Positions 1 to 10,309 of a stretch of DNA of 64,000 nucleotides are shown here, piece after piece. The notes under the pieces are model-generated. The model was not told the origin of the DNA. It made no database searches and saw only the letters and a program-made list of their open reading frames with translations. Source of the DNA: Lucinisca nassula (taxonomy: Eukaryota > Mollusca > Bivalvia > Lucinida > Lucinidae); the NCBI GenBank assembly GCA_963580285.1, contig OY757011.1:119231874-119295873 (forward strand). Reading direction: 5' to 3'. Made by a program: the position numbers and the translations under genes. Position 1 is the stretch's first letter, and each line of letters starts with the position of its first letter.

Positions 1-59
1 CCCTTTTTCTGAATGGCATTTTGGCGGGGGCATCCGTGTCCTATGGACACTTTTCTAGT
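1..59 (+). repeat. 3' tail of a GTCC/tandem-repeat element
   Basis: The window opens inside the tail of a repeat whose fuller copy lies at 41701-42390. Both end GGGGGCATCCGTGTCCTATG, then GACAC or GACGC, then TTTCTAGT. Only the terminal part is present here, so the element extends beyond the window. Confidence 0.75.
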
Positions 60-527
60 TTGCTTTTTATTTGAGAAAAAAAAATATAGCCATCAGAAGA
101 GATGACAATCCCTCGACCGAAAGCCAACATGGCGTCAGAAGATTGAACAAATGCAGAAAGTGCACAAGAAGAAAAAAGAAACAAGCTAATCCTCCCGTAT
201 ATTGCTGCAAAGTATCAGCAAGACATCTGCAAGATTTTGTATAAATTCTGTGTTTATTAGGATTTTCATGCCCAAATGATATTAAGGACCCTTTATGAAG
301 ATGGTGGAGAGTGCTGTTATAGTGAAGGCAATCAAGCGTCAGATACACTCATACAATTAATGGCTCTTTGCTGCTTAAATTACCTGCTTTTGTATTCATG
401 AGAACTCCTCTTATTTTAACCTTTGGTGCAAGATTACCAGATATTGCAATAGATCTCAAAAGTGGTTTCTAGCTAAAGAGAAGGCATTGTCGAGTTAAAC
501 AGGACATGGGTTAACAAGGATCAGTGT
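60..527. other. No gene recognised
   Basis: AT-rich sequence between two repeats. Minus-strand frames of 93 and 60 codons occur but have no domain-like pattern, and the second runs into the family A retroposon. Confidence 0.4.
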
Positions 528-539
528 ATTGTTATACTT

Positions 540-733
540 TGTTTGTTTGATTTGAGGTTTAACGTCCCCGTCAACACTGTAAAGGTCATTTTGGAGACGT
601 TGCTTCCAATTTTGTGGGACTTTTACCCGACATTGAGATGAAATGACATCACAAGCCCTGTCGCCCAATGTAACCAATAGGGTTTATAAGCATGGACGGG
701 CCGACTCGCACCGCTTCGCCTGGGCAGGCTTGA
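540..733 (-). mobile_element. Family A retroposon, 5' truncated, with TSD
   Basis: Minus-strand copy of the window's commonest retroposon. Its 3' end (CAAACAAA then the TTTGAGG complement) lies at the left. It is bounded by an exact 12 bp duplication ATTGTTATACTT at 528-539 and 734-745, which fixes both ends. It lacks roughly the first 100 bp of full-length copies, as expected for 5'-truncated target-primed insertion. Confidence 0.9.
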
Positions 734-774
734 ATTGTTATACTTATATATTGCCAGAAGATATAACTAAAATA

Positions 775-2645
775 CCGTGTTGTGGTTCTAGCACATGATA
801 CGAGTTCTCAGCATGGTGTACATTTTTACCAAGCACCATCAATATATCTTAATGGGTGTTAATCATGGCACCCAGAGTTGTGGTTCTTGCTCATGACATT
901 CTATCTTAACTTCAAGTTAACATACAAATTAACAACAGACCTTCATTAGATCTCAAAGGGTGTTAGAGTTATTGCGATCACAAGGTTTTATTATCAGGGG
1001 AAATAGATCAATGCTATCGCAAGAACTAGGGTTGTGGTTTCTGCTAATGACACACCCTTTCAACTTTGTGTACAACTGAACCAAGTATCATCGATATATC
1101 TCAACAGGTGTTGGTGTTATTCATTTCACAGCGTTATATTCTCGGGGGAACTAACTCTAATACCATGGTACCCAGGGTTATGGTTCGTGTGCATGACACA
1201 ATTTGTCAATAGTATAAATATATTGTAAAGCTTGGCATGTAGAAATACCAACATGACAATTAAATATAGATTTACAACATACACAGAAGACCCAAAACTG
1301 GAAAACTCATATAATAAATAAATAAATAAATGCCATTGGTATGTGTGCCTCTCCGTCTCGTCCCCTGCCTCTGACGCTCAGTGGCGTCCACGGACTGTAC
1401 ATTACCGTCTTACATCATCTAAAAAGAAAGAGGTTCAAGTTTATCACAGAGCATTAAGGAAATGATTCTCAGTTATATCGTCCTGTATCTTTAATATACT
1501 TATGAACAGCCTCAAATAAAACTATCAATCTCCGATAAGTTTGGATTACCATGTAGAAGTAGGTATGAATTTAATGGATATAATGATCTAGTTGCGTGAA
1601 AAAAAAAAAACAACAAAAAAACAATCCTTTTTCATTAAAACGGCTACATTTAAACAAATAATGTTCTGCATCCTCCATTTCTTCTAAACAATCACATATA
1701 GGACTGTCTCGAAGATGATTATAAAAAGATCATTGTTAAGATTACTAAATCGATTGCATATTCTGCAGTGGAGTATAGACTGCCCTTAACATAATGGATT
1801 GGATTTTTTACATTCGAACAATAGTCCTTTTTAATTTGATAACAGAAGTCAGTATAGGTTTCACAATTTCGATAATGAGATGGTAACTCATTCCTTGTAG
1901 AAATAGAGGAAGGAATGCATGAACGACTAAATATTGTTGTACGCTGAGGAACTGTGACAATATTGTCTCTGTTACGTAATGGATAGCGTGTAGCTTCGCC
2001 AATATTTGGGGGTGTATATATATATGACGGCATCATACCATGTGCAACTCTATACATAAGTTTCATTTTTTGATGTCTTCAAAGAAAACTTCTCAACCTC
2101 ATGTAAAATTGCACCAAGTGTTATCAACGGATCTCAAATCGCGACCACAAGGTTATATTGGCAGGGGAGATAACTCAAATATGCCATGGCACCCATAGTT
2201 GTCGTTCTTGCTCATTACACACCTTAACCTAATGTACAAATATACCAAATACAATCAAAATATATCAAAGGATGAAGTTATATAGTGATCGCAAGGTTAT
2301 ATTACAGGAGGGGGGGGGGGGGGATAATTCAAATACCATGTCACTAAGAGTTGTTGTTCTTGCGCACCTCATGTACAATTGTACAAAGTGCCATAATTTA
2401 TCTCAAAGGATATTGGAGTTACGGTGATCACAAAGTGATCTCAAGAAAACTAAATACCATGGCACCATGCGCATGACACGCCTACTCAACATCGTGTACA
2501 TCACTTGCAAGACCATCAGTATATCGCAAAGGGTATTGGAATTATGGCCATCACAAGGTTTCGTCTACGGAGGGGCATACAGACGGACGGACGGCAGGCT
2601 GATCACAATATCTCCCGAATTTATTCGGCCGGGGGATAAAAATCC
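775..2645 (-). repeat. Degenerate tandem-repeat element with GGAC tract
   Basis: Diverged units of roughly 150 bp recur at about 780-900, 1020-1220, 2140-2300, 2340-2450 and 2455-2570. They share phrases such as GGCACCCAGAGTTGTGGTTC, ATATCTCAA..GGTGTT and GATCACAAGGTT. The right end carries CAGACGGACGGACGG near 2578, so the element points leftwards. A LINE remnant interrupts it at 1619-2066. The architecture matches the better preserved elements at 14594, 41701, 47688, 51494, 54247, 54969 and 59010. Confidence 0.65.
1619..2066 (-). pseudogene. C-terminal remnant of a LINE reverse transcriptase ORF
   Basis: The minus-strand frame 2066-1719 reads like the end of a non-LTR retrotransposon polyprotein: LMYRVAHGMMPSYIY, then a YPLRNRDNI-type basic segment, then FSRSCIPSSIS..NELP, the degenerate form of the usual 'S-hydrophobic-P-S-I-x-x-W-N-x-L-P' signature. 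After one missing T near 1719 the alternate frame continues with a CxC(x)8HxxxxC-like finger (CDCLEEMEDAEHYLFKC), the usual terminal zinc-knuckle of such ORFs. The reverse transcriptase core is absent. So this is a 5'-truncated, frameshifted dead copy. The clade (CR1/L2/Jockey-like) is inferred and not certain. A-rich and (AATA)n sequence lies at 1310-1330. Confidence 0.75.
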
Positions 2646-2817
2646 ATTGGATATAAATAGGGTTATTATGAAAAATCACACATTATGCGGAGCTAAAATG
2701 AAATAATAATAAAAAAAAAATCCAGGGACAGCCAAAATTACAGATCGTTGACTAGGTCCATGTGTAATAGCCAATATAAAACACAAAAGATTTAGTTGGC
2801 ATAATGGTTTCCTAATC

Positions 2818-2945
2818 TCCCCTGCCTATCGGGGCTTGGATACACGATGCTTCCGTGCAGTACTGAACCCGGCCGAATGTGGGTACTGGTAAACCGCTTT
2901 AAAGGTCTTAGCCTACCTAAGCCTAGTTGTCAAGTCGGATCGAAG
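2818..2945 (+). repeat. Family A retroposon, degenerate 5' fragment
   Basis: Recognisable 5'-half phrases in order: CCCCTGCCTATCGGGGCTTG, GATGCTTCCGTGCAG, GGTACTGGTAAACCGCTT and AAGCCTAGTTGTCAAGTCGG. The 3' half is missing. Confidence 0.7.
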
Positions 2946-3622
2946 AATCCATTAGAGATATCCTAAAAAACCCTACCTGAAGCGGGGCTAAAAATTGTAA
3001 CAAACTCCGTGTTCCTTATAATTTGTTCGCGAGGAGCACCGTCTATCATCTACACCGGAAATAGAATCCCGGTGAATCGATTGAAACCGAAAGTAGGCAT
3101 GGAACACGGTGAGTGTAGCCTTTATTTCTTATCTATTTTCTGCTCGCGAAGTGTAAATTTATTTCCTTGAAATAACAGAGGGATTTCTGCAAGATTTTAT
3201 GCGTTTTTCTATGCTGTATGTATCGATTTAAAGTCAGAAACACATGTTTAACGATGCTTGGTACTGGGTGAAGACCAGCATTTTCGAAAATAGGTTACAG
3301 ATTTTATAATTTCTTGATTTATTTCCGCTTAAACTTTCTTTCACCTGTTTCTGTTTATAATGGATAGTATCTGAAAACTTTCTCTGGTCATGATTTTATC
3401 ATACACTAAGCGTATTTATTAAAAACCAAAAATCCATGTGTACGGCGTTTAGCTGTTTACAACCAGGTAGCTGTACGGAATATAGCCAAAAAAGGATACG
3501 GCGAATAGATATGGCTATGCCTGTATTCTTAACTGTTAAATGCCAATGATGGACCATTTCCGTTTTTTACCCAACTTTAAGGGTATATATGCTTGCCCCG
3601 ACCAACGGATCATGGAGATTCT

Positions 3623-3633
3623 GTCTATCTATA

Positions 3634-3720
<87 letters not shown>
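3623..3720 (+). repeat. (CTAT)n microsatellite
   Basis: About 24 uninterrupted or nearly uninterrupted tetranucleotide units with one TTAT variant. It produces spurious frames reading YLSIYLSI. Confidence 0.97.
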
Positions 3721-4384
3721 CAATCCATCCAACAGCAACACTGTTGTGGAGGAAATTGATCATGAAATTTTTTCTTCGGTCATTATCTCCTTCATTTTCC
3801 CCCTTCCGCTGATTCAAGAAGAGTATAACCGCTTACGTATAAGCCTGCACAGGAGAAGGGTGGCTAGGTAAACTGTTCGGTAAAAATGACCTAAATAGTG
3901 TTGACTGGGCCGTTGAGTCTCCCTAAAACCACTACTGCGATCGGACATAATTGGCCATTACTGTCAGGTGTACATTACGCATACCCCAGATCTGCAGGAT
4001 GAAAACCTACACAGTAATTATGCACCTTGTGCCATGTCATCTCCAATGACGAACTCCTCTAGCACCTCTGTTTGCACCTTGGATTTGGCTTGCAACCTCC
4101 CGAGATTGAAAAGCTTCCCATCAAAGCGAAACCTAATCGGTAGGGCGTTGTCACCCTCCTGGAAAACATCTGTGAGCATGGCAGCGAACATCATGCTGGA
4201 CAGTGTCTAGGCTAGCACACAGCCTTGCTTGACTCCATTTGTCACAGGTAATGGATCTGAGAGCTCACCATCATTGTGATTACATTTCACGATTAGTTTA
4301 AACAATAATATATTAGTTGAGTACACGTTATGATTGTATAGTTAACTAATAAACTATTGTTTAAACTCGTCATGTAATTACGTA

Positions 4385-4605
4385 AAGATCTCTAACTTGC
4401 ATAAGGGATGATTCTCCCTGCAAGGGGGTAGGGGGATCCAGTTAACGTCCCGATCCGATAGACGGTGCATTTTGGGGCATTTATCCCGGCAAATGATACC
4501 AGTGTAGCATGTTTGGACACCGCAACTTTATTACCCCAACGGCAAATCGAACCGCAGACCCCTAAAATCAGAGGCAAACGCATTAACCGCTGAGCTATTA
4601 CACTG
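4385..4605 (-). mobile_element. tRNA-headed SINE (copy of the 35143 type)
   Basis: Reverse complement starts with a tRNA-like head: A-box-like ATAGCTCAGCGGTTAATGCG and B-box-like GCGGTTCGATTTGCC. The central block reads CACCGTCTATCGGATCGGGA then CGTTAACTGG. This block matches the SINE at 35143-35390 and resembles the conserved core of V-SINE-type elements; the family name is from general knowledge, not a search. Its head abuts a fragment of family A (GATGCTTCCATGCAG-like, 4606-4625). Confidence 0.8.
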
Positions 4606-4625
4606 CATGATACTTCCATGCAGAT

Positions 4626-4925
4626 CGGCCCCCGCCCATCGGGGCTTGAAGAAGTATATGGGCTGCATGATGCTTCCACGCAGAGCTGAAACCGACCCGC
4701 ACACGAGTACTGGTAAACTGCTTATAGGATCTAAGCCTGCCCAGGTAAAGCGATGCGAGTCGGCCCGTCCATGCTTATAAACCCTATTGGTTTCATTGGG
4801 CGGCAGGGCTTGAGATGTCATTTCATCTCAATGTCGGGTAAAAGTCCCACAAAATTGGAAGCAACGTCTCCAAAATGACCTTTACAGTGTCGACGGGGAC
4901 GTTAAACCTCAAATCAATCAATCAA
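4626..4925 (+). mobile_element. Family A retroposon, near full length
   Basis: Runs from GGCCCCCGCCCATCGGGGCT through ACTGGTAAACTGCTTATAGG, CCTATTGGTTTCATTGGGCG and CCCACAAAATTGGAAGCAAC to GACGTTAAACCTCAAATCAA with a CAAT-rich tail. No tRNA-type A and B boxes are evident in the head. Confidence 0.9.
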
Positions 4926-4934
4926 AAATCAAAC

Positions 4935-5158
4935 TTCCAAATCGACCGCATGACTACTGGTAAACCGCTTAGAGTGTCAAAGCCTGTCCAGGCAAAATGG
5001 CGCGAATCTGACCTTCCCTACATGTAAATTCCTTTGATTTGTCCGACGGCTCTGTATGTAAAAGTCTCACAAGATTGGAGGCAAAGTCTCTAAAATGACC
5101 TAAATAGTATTGATGGGGACGTTAAACCTCAATTCAAACAAACAAATAAAAAAAAAGA
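4935..5158 (+). mobile_element. Family A retroposon, diverged partial copy
   Basis: Begins mid-element (CCGCATGACTACTGGTAAAC) and ends GACGTTAAACCTCAATTCAA plus CAAA repeats and an A-rich tail. Diverged in the middle (GTCCGACGGCTCTGTATG in place of the usual CATTGGGCGACAGGGCTTG stretch). Confidence 0.8.
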
Positions 5159-5310
5159 AAAAAAAAGTTTCTACTAAAGTATACTCATTTCTACTGCTGT
5201 GTTCCTTGGGTTGTGCTAAGCATTGTCCAATTTACTTGTGCTGAATGACATATACCAATTGCCCAGGCATACCTCAATTGGCTAGACTATGTGAGTCATG
5301 TGAAGCTAAA

Positions 5311-5618
5311 AGGTGTTTGTTTGTTTGATTGAATTTGACTCGGGTCTAACGACCCCGTCAACACTATATGGGTCATTTTGGAGACGTTGCTTCCAATTTT
5401 GTGGGACTTTTACCCGACTATGAGATGAAATGATATCTTAGCCCCTGCCGCCGAATGAAACCAATATGGTGATATGCATGAACGTTCAGACTCACACCAC
5501 TTTTCCTGGGCAGGCTTACAGCCGATTTGCTGTTTACCAGTACTCGTGTGTGGGCGGTTTAAGCTCTGGAAGTATCATGCAGCCCAATCTATGTCTTCAA
5601 GCCCCGATGGGCGAGACG
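5311..5618 (-). mobile_element. Family A retroposon, near full length
   Basis: Minus-strand copy: the tail GTTTGTTTGATT lies at left and the head AAGCCCCGATGGGCGAGACG at right. The next copy inserted just outside its 5' end. Confidence 0.85.
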
Positions 5619-5630
5619 AAGGACTGCAGT

Positions 5631-5929
5631 TTGTTTGTTTGGTCGTGGTTTAACGTCCCCGTCAACACAATTTAGGTCATTTCGAGACGTTGCTTCCAAT
5701 TTTGTGGAACTTTTACCCGACATTAAGATGAAATGACATCTCAAGCCCTGCCGCCCAATGAAACCAATAGGGCTTATACGCACTGGGCGGTTTGACTTGG
5801 ACTACTTTTCCTGGGCTGGCATAGTCCATCAAAGAAGTAAACCAGTACTCACGTGCGGTAGTTTCAGTCCTGCGTGGAAGCACCGTGCATCCCAGTCTAT
5901 TTCTCAAAGCCCCGATGGGCGGGGCCCGT
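5631..5929 (-). mobile_element. Family A retroposon, full length, with TSD
   Basis: A 299 bp copy bounded by an exact 12 bp duplication AAGGACTGCAGT (5619-5630 and 5930-5941). This defines the family's true 5' end near GGGCCCCGCCCATCGGGGCT and its length of about 300 bp including tail. Confidence 0.93.
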
Positions 5930-5941
5930 AAGGACTGCAGT

Positions 5942-6361
5942 GAAAATCTATGTTTGTCGTTTGGTCCACCAAGTCTCAACTAATGCTGCGTTCGTCGTCA
6001 GACAAGAGTTATTGTGGCTTTTATATTTGTTCTTTGTTACACGTGTTGATTAATGGTAAGTAGGAAAAACATCATGCAACAGACAAAAAAACAACAACAG
6101 AATGATCAGGTTTTATACCCCATCATCAAGTAAAATAAAAGTAATGGTTTGGATGTCGTTAAAATAACTTAAGCCCTCTAAAACTTATTGTTGACCGTTC
6201 CAAATCGGTATGTTTTTTTTTTTTTTTGGGGGGGGGAGGGGAGAAGTCACAACTTTACAAAAATGTGGTGAAAATGTTTTCGAGACAGTAGTAGTTCGAG
6301 CCTCTGAGGGTTATTAACAGGGTTATGTCAGGAGGCATAACGCTTATATTAAATTAAGGTG
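5942..6361. other. No gene recognised
   Basis: AT-rich sequence with a T15/G8 run near 6212-6240; no coding or structured element was recognised. Confidence 0.4.
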
Positions 6362-6545
6362 TGCTGTGTGTATGCGATTCTAATGAGTACACACAACATA
6401 TCTTTTCACAATAACATTTGTTCGAAGTTATCCCTAACAATGTTTTATCAGGCCCTATGGAAAGTTTTTTCTAGGCACTCAAGAATGAGTTCGAATCAAC
6501 CATGGTTAAAGAGACACCGGTGTTCGAGTCATCGAAGTTTCACTG
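6362..6545 (-). repeat. Remnant of the pogo-like MITE with a hairpin core
   Basis: Its reverse complement aligns with 44411-44600: CAGTGAAACTTCGATGACTC, then CGAACACCGGTG, ACCATGG, GAACTCATTCTTGAG. It then runs into ATTAGAATCGCATACACACA, half of the hairpin seen whole at 44550-44618. The outer end is flanked by TA. The other half is lost. Confidence 0.75.
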
Positions 6546-6547
6546 TA

Positions 6548-6596
6548 TGTGGTGTATTATTTGCTTCCAAATGATAACCCTTTTATAGAACATATG
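6548..6596 (+). repeat. Third copy of the hammerhead-element downstream segment
   Basis: GTGGTGTATTATTTGCTTCC, then AAATGATAACCCTTTTATAG and AACAT, match the stretch following the hammerhead motifs at 30256 and 56669. The ribozyme itself is absent because the MITE at 6362-6545 abuts here. Confidence 0.7.
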
Positions 6597-7462
6597 CCAC
6601 GCGTCTATATTTGAGCTGGCGTGTTTTGATAATGCGCACTTCTTTTTAACACAAAATAACGCCTATGTGGCAAACTATGGTCTTAAAACTATACATAGTA
6701 ATTAGTTCCTAACTAACATTGCAATATTGTGATTGATTCTTGCTAATTTGACGAGAGAATGGGTGAAAACTGTTGAAGTGTGTTTATAAAATTCTGATGA
6801 CACTGGATAAAGATGTTGTGACAGGTGAGTCCCTTGATTTAGCCCCAGTTCATGCCGACCATTGTTTACATTTCGTTACCCATAAGCAGCATGTTTGACA
6901 AAATATAACACCCAACTTTGACAAGACATACCTTTCATCATACATACAGAGCAGTACAATCCTCATGGATGTATGAGAAGTACCGTAGGAACGGTCGAGT
7001 TACTTTTAAAATGTTATCAGCTATAAACATGGAACTATTCGCCGTATACTTTCTGTTACAATAATTTGCTATAAGCCGTACACCAATCTACTATTCGCCG
7101 TACAACAGGTAAATTTACGTTTTGGCAATCAGCTGTGTTGAAAGTACAGTTTGAGGCGAGTTTCTTTTGCAAATTGTTTTTTGATCATGTTTCTATCTGA
7201 TTAAGTGGAAAAACTTCAGTAGAAAGGCATAAACATTAAAAAAACAACAAGGAACTTGTCAAAATTCATTCAGTTCGTGGTACCAGCTATCGAACATTTG
7301 GTCTGTAATTGCACGATTGTGTGTTTAATAATCAAAACACTTCTCACAGCAGCAGCAAATTATGTCCACTACTGATATTGATAACAGTATTCTAAAACTA
7401 AAACTTACAAGCAGTAAAAATATCCATTTTCAAGAGGCACCCCTTATCCTTCAGTCATTTTT
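6597..7462. other. No gene recognised
   Basis: Inner right part of the 45 bp TIR element. Contains TACGGCGAATAG-like motifs in reverse orientation (7030-7100) but no coding frame. Confidence 0.4.
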
Positions 7463-7782
7463 ATCGATTCACCGGGATTCTATTTCCGGTGTAGATGATA
7501 GACGGTGGGAGTAGTGGACTTATTCACGCGTGATGCCTGATATTCGAATAACCCTCCAAAACAGGTCATTTGAGATATTTTCTTAGTCGTTAAGACCGCC
7601 AGAATCATTCAGGCGTTTTTACGAGCTCCCGCAATCTATGTTTTGGGACAAGAAAGAAAACATATTAAACATGACCCCTGTAAAATCCCCTTTTCTCTAT
7701 ATAAAATGGGTTTTGAAGAGGTAGATCATGAATGTTCATTTCATCTCGGACCGCGTAGGCCTATTTTACGGACATGGTCATT

Positions 7783-8901
7783 CCCAGCAGGCACACATCG
7801 CTAGGGCAACGTCTAATCAACGTCAGGGCAACGTCAAGACGTACGGACGTTGATATGACGTTACATATAGGGGAGACCGGGGCTAGTACGGCCCCTTTTT
7901 AGAAAACGTTCATTTTTTCAGTGACTCTTACAGCTAGGTCTCAGAAAACTATATATGTAAGTAAGGTACAATGAAGCCGTACTAGCCCGGGTATATGCCT
8001 TCTTATGTCTCTGTCTGATAGAGGGTATTTTTTTAGTCAAAGAGACCGGGTCATGATGGCCGAGCAAGTTCGGCCACCAAACGGGACAAGATCGTCTCAC
8101 AGTAACTCTCCTGAACTATTAATATATTTCGCAGAACTAACCTATAGGGAGGAAAGCAATGTAAATATATAACGCAATTATCATGTACTTTCAATTCTGT
8201 AATTAAAACATAAACTTTTCTGAAAGTTTAAAATAGTTTAAATAACTGAAGTTGAGAAAAGTAGGGGAGACCGGGGCTAGTTCGGCCCCATTTTAGAAAA
8301 CGTTCACTTTTGGAATGACTATAATACAGCTGGGTCTTCGAAAACTGTGTATGTAAGTAAGGCCGGTATACGCCTTCTTATGCCTCTTTCCGATTAAGGC
8401 TATTTTTAGTCGTAGCGATCGGGTGATGGTGGCCGAACTTGCCCCAACTTAAAAGGCCGAACTTGCCCCTGACAGACTTTGCAGAAACAACACGTGAAAT
8501 AACCCTTTTAGGGTGCAGGAAAAGAAATAAATAACGTATTACATTAAAGCACATTATCGTACCGCAATAAATGTATAGAAATTAAATCGGAATCATAACA
8601 CTTCTTATAAAAAATAAAAACTATAATTACTATGGAAAATTTTCTCAGCGTGCACGAAAACGAGATTTCGGTTCCAAAATCTATGCTATATTCTTCAAGG
8701 CGGTCATTATGTACTGAAGTAGATAAAATCGTCATAAATGACTTCACTTTATGATTCCCAGCTCTATAACCTGATTGACATGCTAAATGTAGCCATATGC
8801 CGAACATGCCCCGGGGCCGGACTAGCCCCCGTCTCCCCTAGTCATGACGTTGCACCAACGTTGATGTCATGACGTCATAATTACGCCATGTGCTTGCTGG
8901 G
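7783..8901. mobile_element. MITE with CCCAGCA termini, split by another MITE
   Basis: Outer ends CCCAGCAGGCACACA (7783) and TGTGCTTGCTGGG (to 8901) are inverted. Just inside, CAACGTC/GACGTTG motifs repeat on both sides (7803-7862, 8841-8880). Without the inner element (7870-8838) it would be only about 150 bp. Confidence 0.75.
7870..8838. mobile_element. 969 bp TA-flanked DNA element
   Basis: Ends GGGGAGACCGGGGCTAGTAC / GGCCGGACTAGCCCCCGTCTCCCC are inverted, with TA on both sides (7868-7869, 8839-8840), consistent with a Tc1/mariner-type target. The left head recurs internally at 8263-8300 in the same orientation, with about 170 bp of similar sequence following each copy. No transposase frame. 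Confidence 0.8.
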
Positions 8902-8912
8902 TTGAGGTTTTC

Positions 8913-8954
8913 AGACAGTGTTGACGGGGACGTTAAACCTCAAATCAAACAAAT
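8913..8954 (+). repeat. Family A retroposon, 3' tail fragment
   Basis: Only CAGTGTTGACGGGGACGTTA followed by AACCTCAAATCAAACAAA remains. Confidence 0.85.
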
Positions 8955-9700
8955 TTCAATTCTTATATTGGCCAATGGGTCAGTAATTTTCCCGCCATTT
9001 TCCCGTTGGTGTTACCATCTATTGAAAGCTACTACTTGCAATGATAGTACATAACTTCCCTTAACTCAGACTGAATTGTTGCTTTTTTAAAATAATTTTC
9101 TCTTATCATTTTTCTACGTGAAGGGGTAAAATCAATAATTTTAAGATTTTATAAAAACCAGTTGAATTAATGAAAGTTAACATTTAAATACATGTACTGT
9201 CTTGACTTTGAGCTTCATTATGTATCTATGGCAAACCCTAAGACAAATTAAAAACACCGAAATATATATTTGCCTGTGTGAAAACTGTCACTAAGATCAT
9301 ACTTCTAGGGATCATTTCTATAGTATGTATCGCCAGGACGTCAGGTAAAACTGACGGGACCTTAAACCACGATGAGGAGTGGTAGTACTCTCTTCTGAGC
9401 GCGAAGCGGGCGGAGGTTGTTGCCATGCTCAGGCGACTCGGCCACCGTCATTGATGACCGTTCCTTCTCCTCCCTAAGTGGGGAGCTGGAGGAAGAGAGT
9501 GCATTCTGAGTGGTTTCAACAACTGATAATTGAAAAGTAGAAGAACCAGGGTGTTCGGAGATCAACCCTGGAAAGGATGGGACTGTTTGTTGTTGCACTT
9601 GGCAGGACGGAGTGAACATTTCTTTATATTTGTCTGAGATGATTATTTTTGGGAAGAAACCACAATTCCATCGTGTGGCCCTCTGTCAAACTATTGGTCA
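8955..9700. other. Unassigned region with one minus-strand open frame
   Basis: No repeat was recognised. A minus-strand frame (9619-9362, 85 codons) is Ser/Pro/Gln-rich and reads more like protein than its surroundings, but shows no domain, splice context or homologue I recognise. It may be an exon remnant or chance. Confidence 0.25.
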
Positions 9701-9701
9701 C

Positions 9702-9952
9702 CACCAATCCGAGCTTGAAGAAATAGATGGGTTGCATGATGCTTCCACCCAGAGCTGAAACCGCTTAGAGTGGTGCAAGTGGAACCGTTCATGCTTATAG
9801 ACCCTATTGGTGTCATTGGGTGTCAGGGCTTGAGATGTCATTTTCATCCTAGTGTCGTGTAAAAGTCCCACAAAATTGGATGCAATGTCTCCAAAATGAC
9901 CTATACAGTGTTGACGGGGACGTTAAACCTCAAATCAAACAAACAAAAGCTG
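9702..9952 (+). mobile_element. Family A retroposon, diverged
   Basis: Starts near GAGCTTGAAGAAATAGATGG, has an internal deletion around the ACTGGTAAACCG block, and ends GACGTTAAACCTCAAATCAA with a CAAACAAA tail. Confidence 0.85.
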
Positions 9953-9996
9953 TCAAACTATTAAATACGCATTATAAAATGTAACAAAGAAAACGT

Positions 9997-10304
9997 TCGG
10001 CCCCCGCCCATCGGGGCTTGAAGAAATAGAGTGATGGGCTGCATGATACTTCCACGCAGAGCTGAAATCCGACCGCACACGAGTACTGGTAAACCGCTTA
10101 GAGGATCTAAGCCTGCCCAGGTAAAGTGGTGTGTGTCGGACCGTCCATCCTTATAAACCCTATTAGTTTCATTGGGCGACAGGGCTTGAGATGTCATTTC
10201 ATCTCAATGTTGGGTAAAAGGCCCACAAAAATAGAAGCAACATCTCCAAAATGACCTATAGGGTGTTGACGGGGGCGTTAAACTTCAAATCTAACAAACA
10301 AATA
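9997..10304 (+). mobile_element. Family A retroposon, near full length
   Basis: Complete order of family blocks from CGGCCCCCGCCCATCGGGGC to GGGCGTTAAACTTCAAATCT and a CAAACAAA tail. Confidence 0.9.
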
Positions 10305-10309
10305 AAGAT

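Larger units (their letters stand above)
3037..7507. mobile_element. 4.47 kb DNA element with perfect 45 bp TIRs
   Basis: Positions 3037-3081 and 7463-7507 are exact reverse complements over 45 bp (outer end CACCGTCTATCATCTACACC). Each TIR contains its own small inverted pair, CACCGG / CCGGTG. The element is flanked by the 4 bp direct repeat GGAG (3033-3036 and 7508-7511), a possible target duplication. Inward, TACGGCGAATAG-like motifs occur on opposite strands near 3495-3510 and 7030-7100, resembling sub-terminal transposase-binding repeats. No transposase frame is visible. The interior holds a microsatellite, one tRNA-headed SINE, four family A copies and a MITE remnant, so it is a non-autonomous or gutted element loaded with later insertions. 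The superfamily was not recognised. Confidence 0.8.

Noticed and set aside
3540..3871. YLSIYLSI-type frames
   Set aside because: Translation of the (CTAT)n microsatellite.
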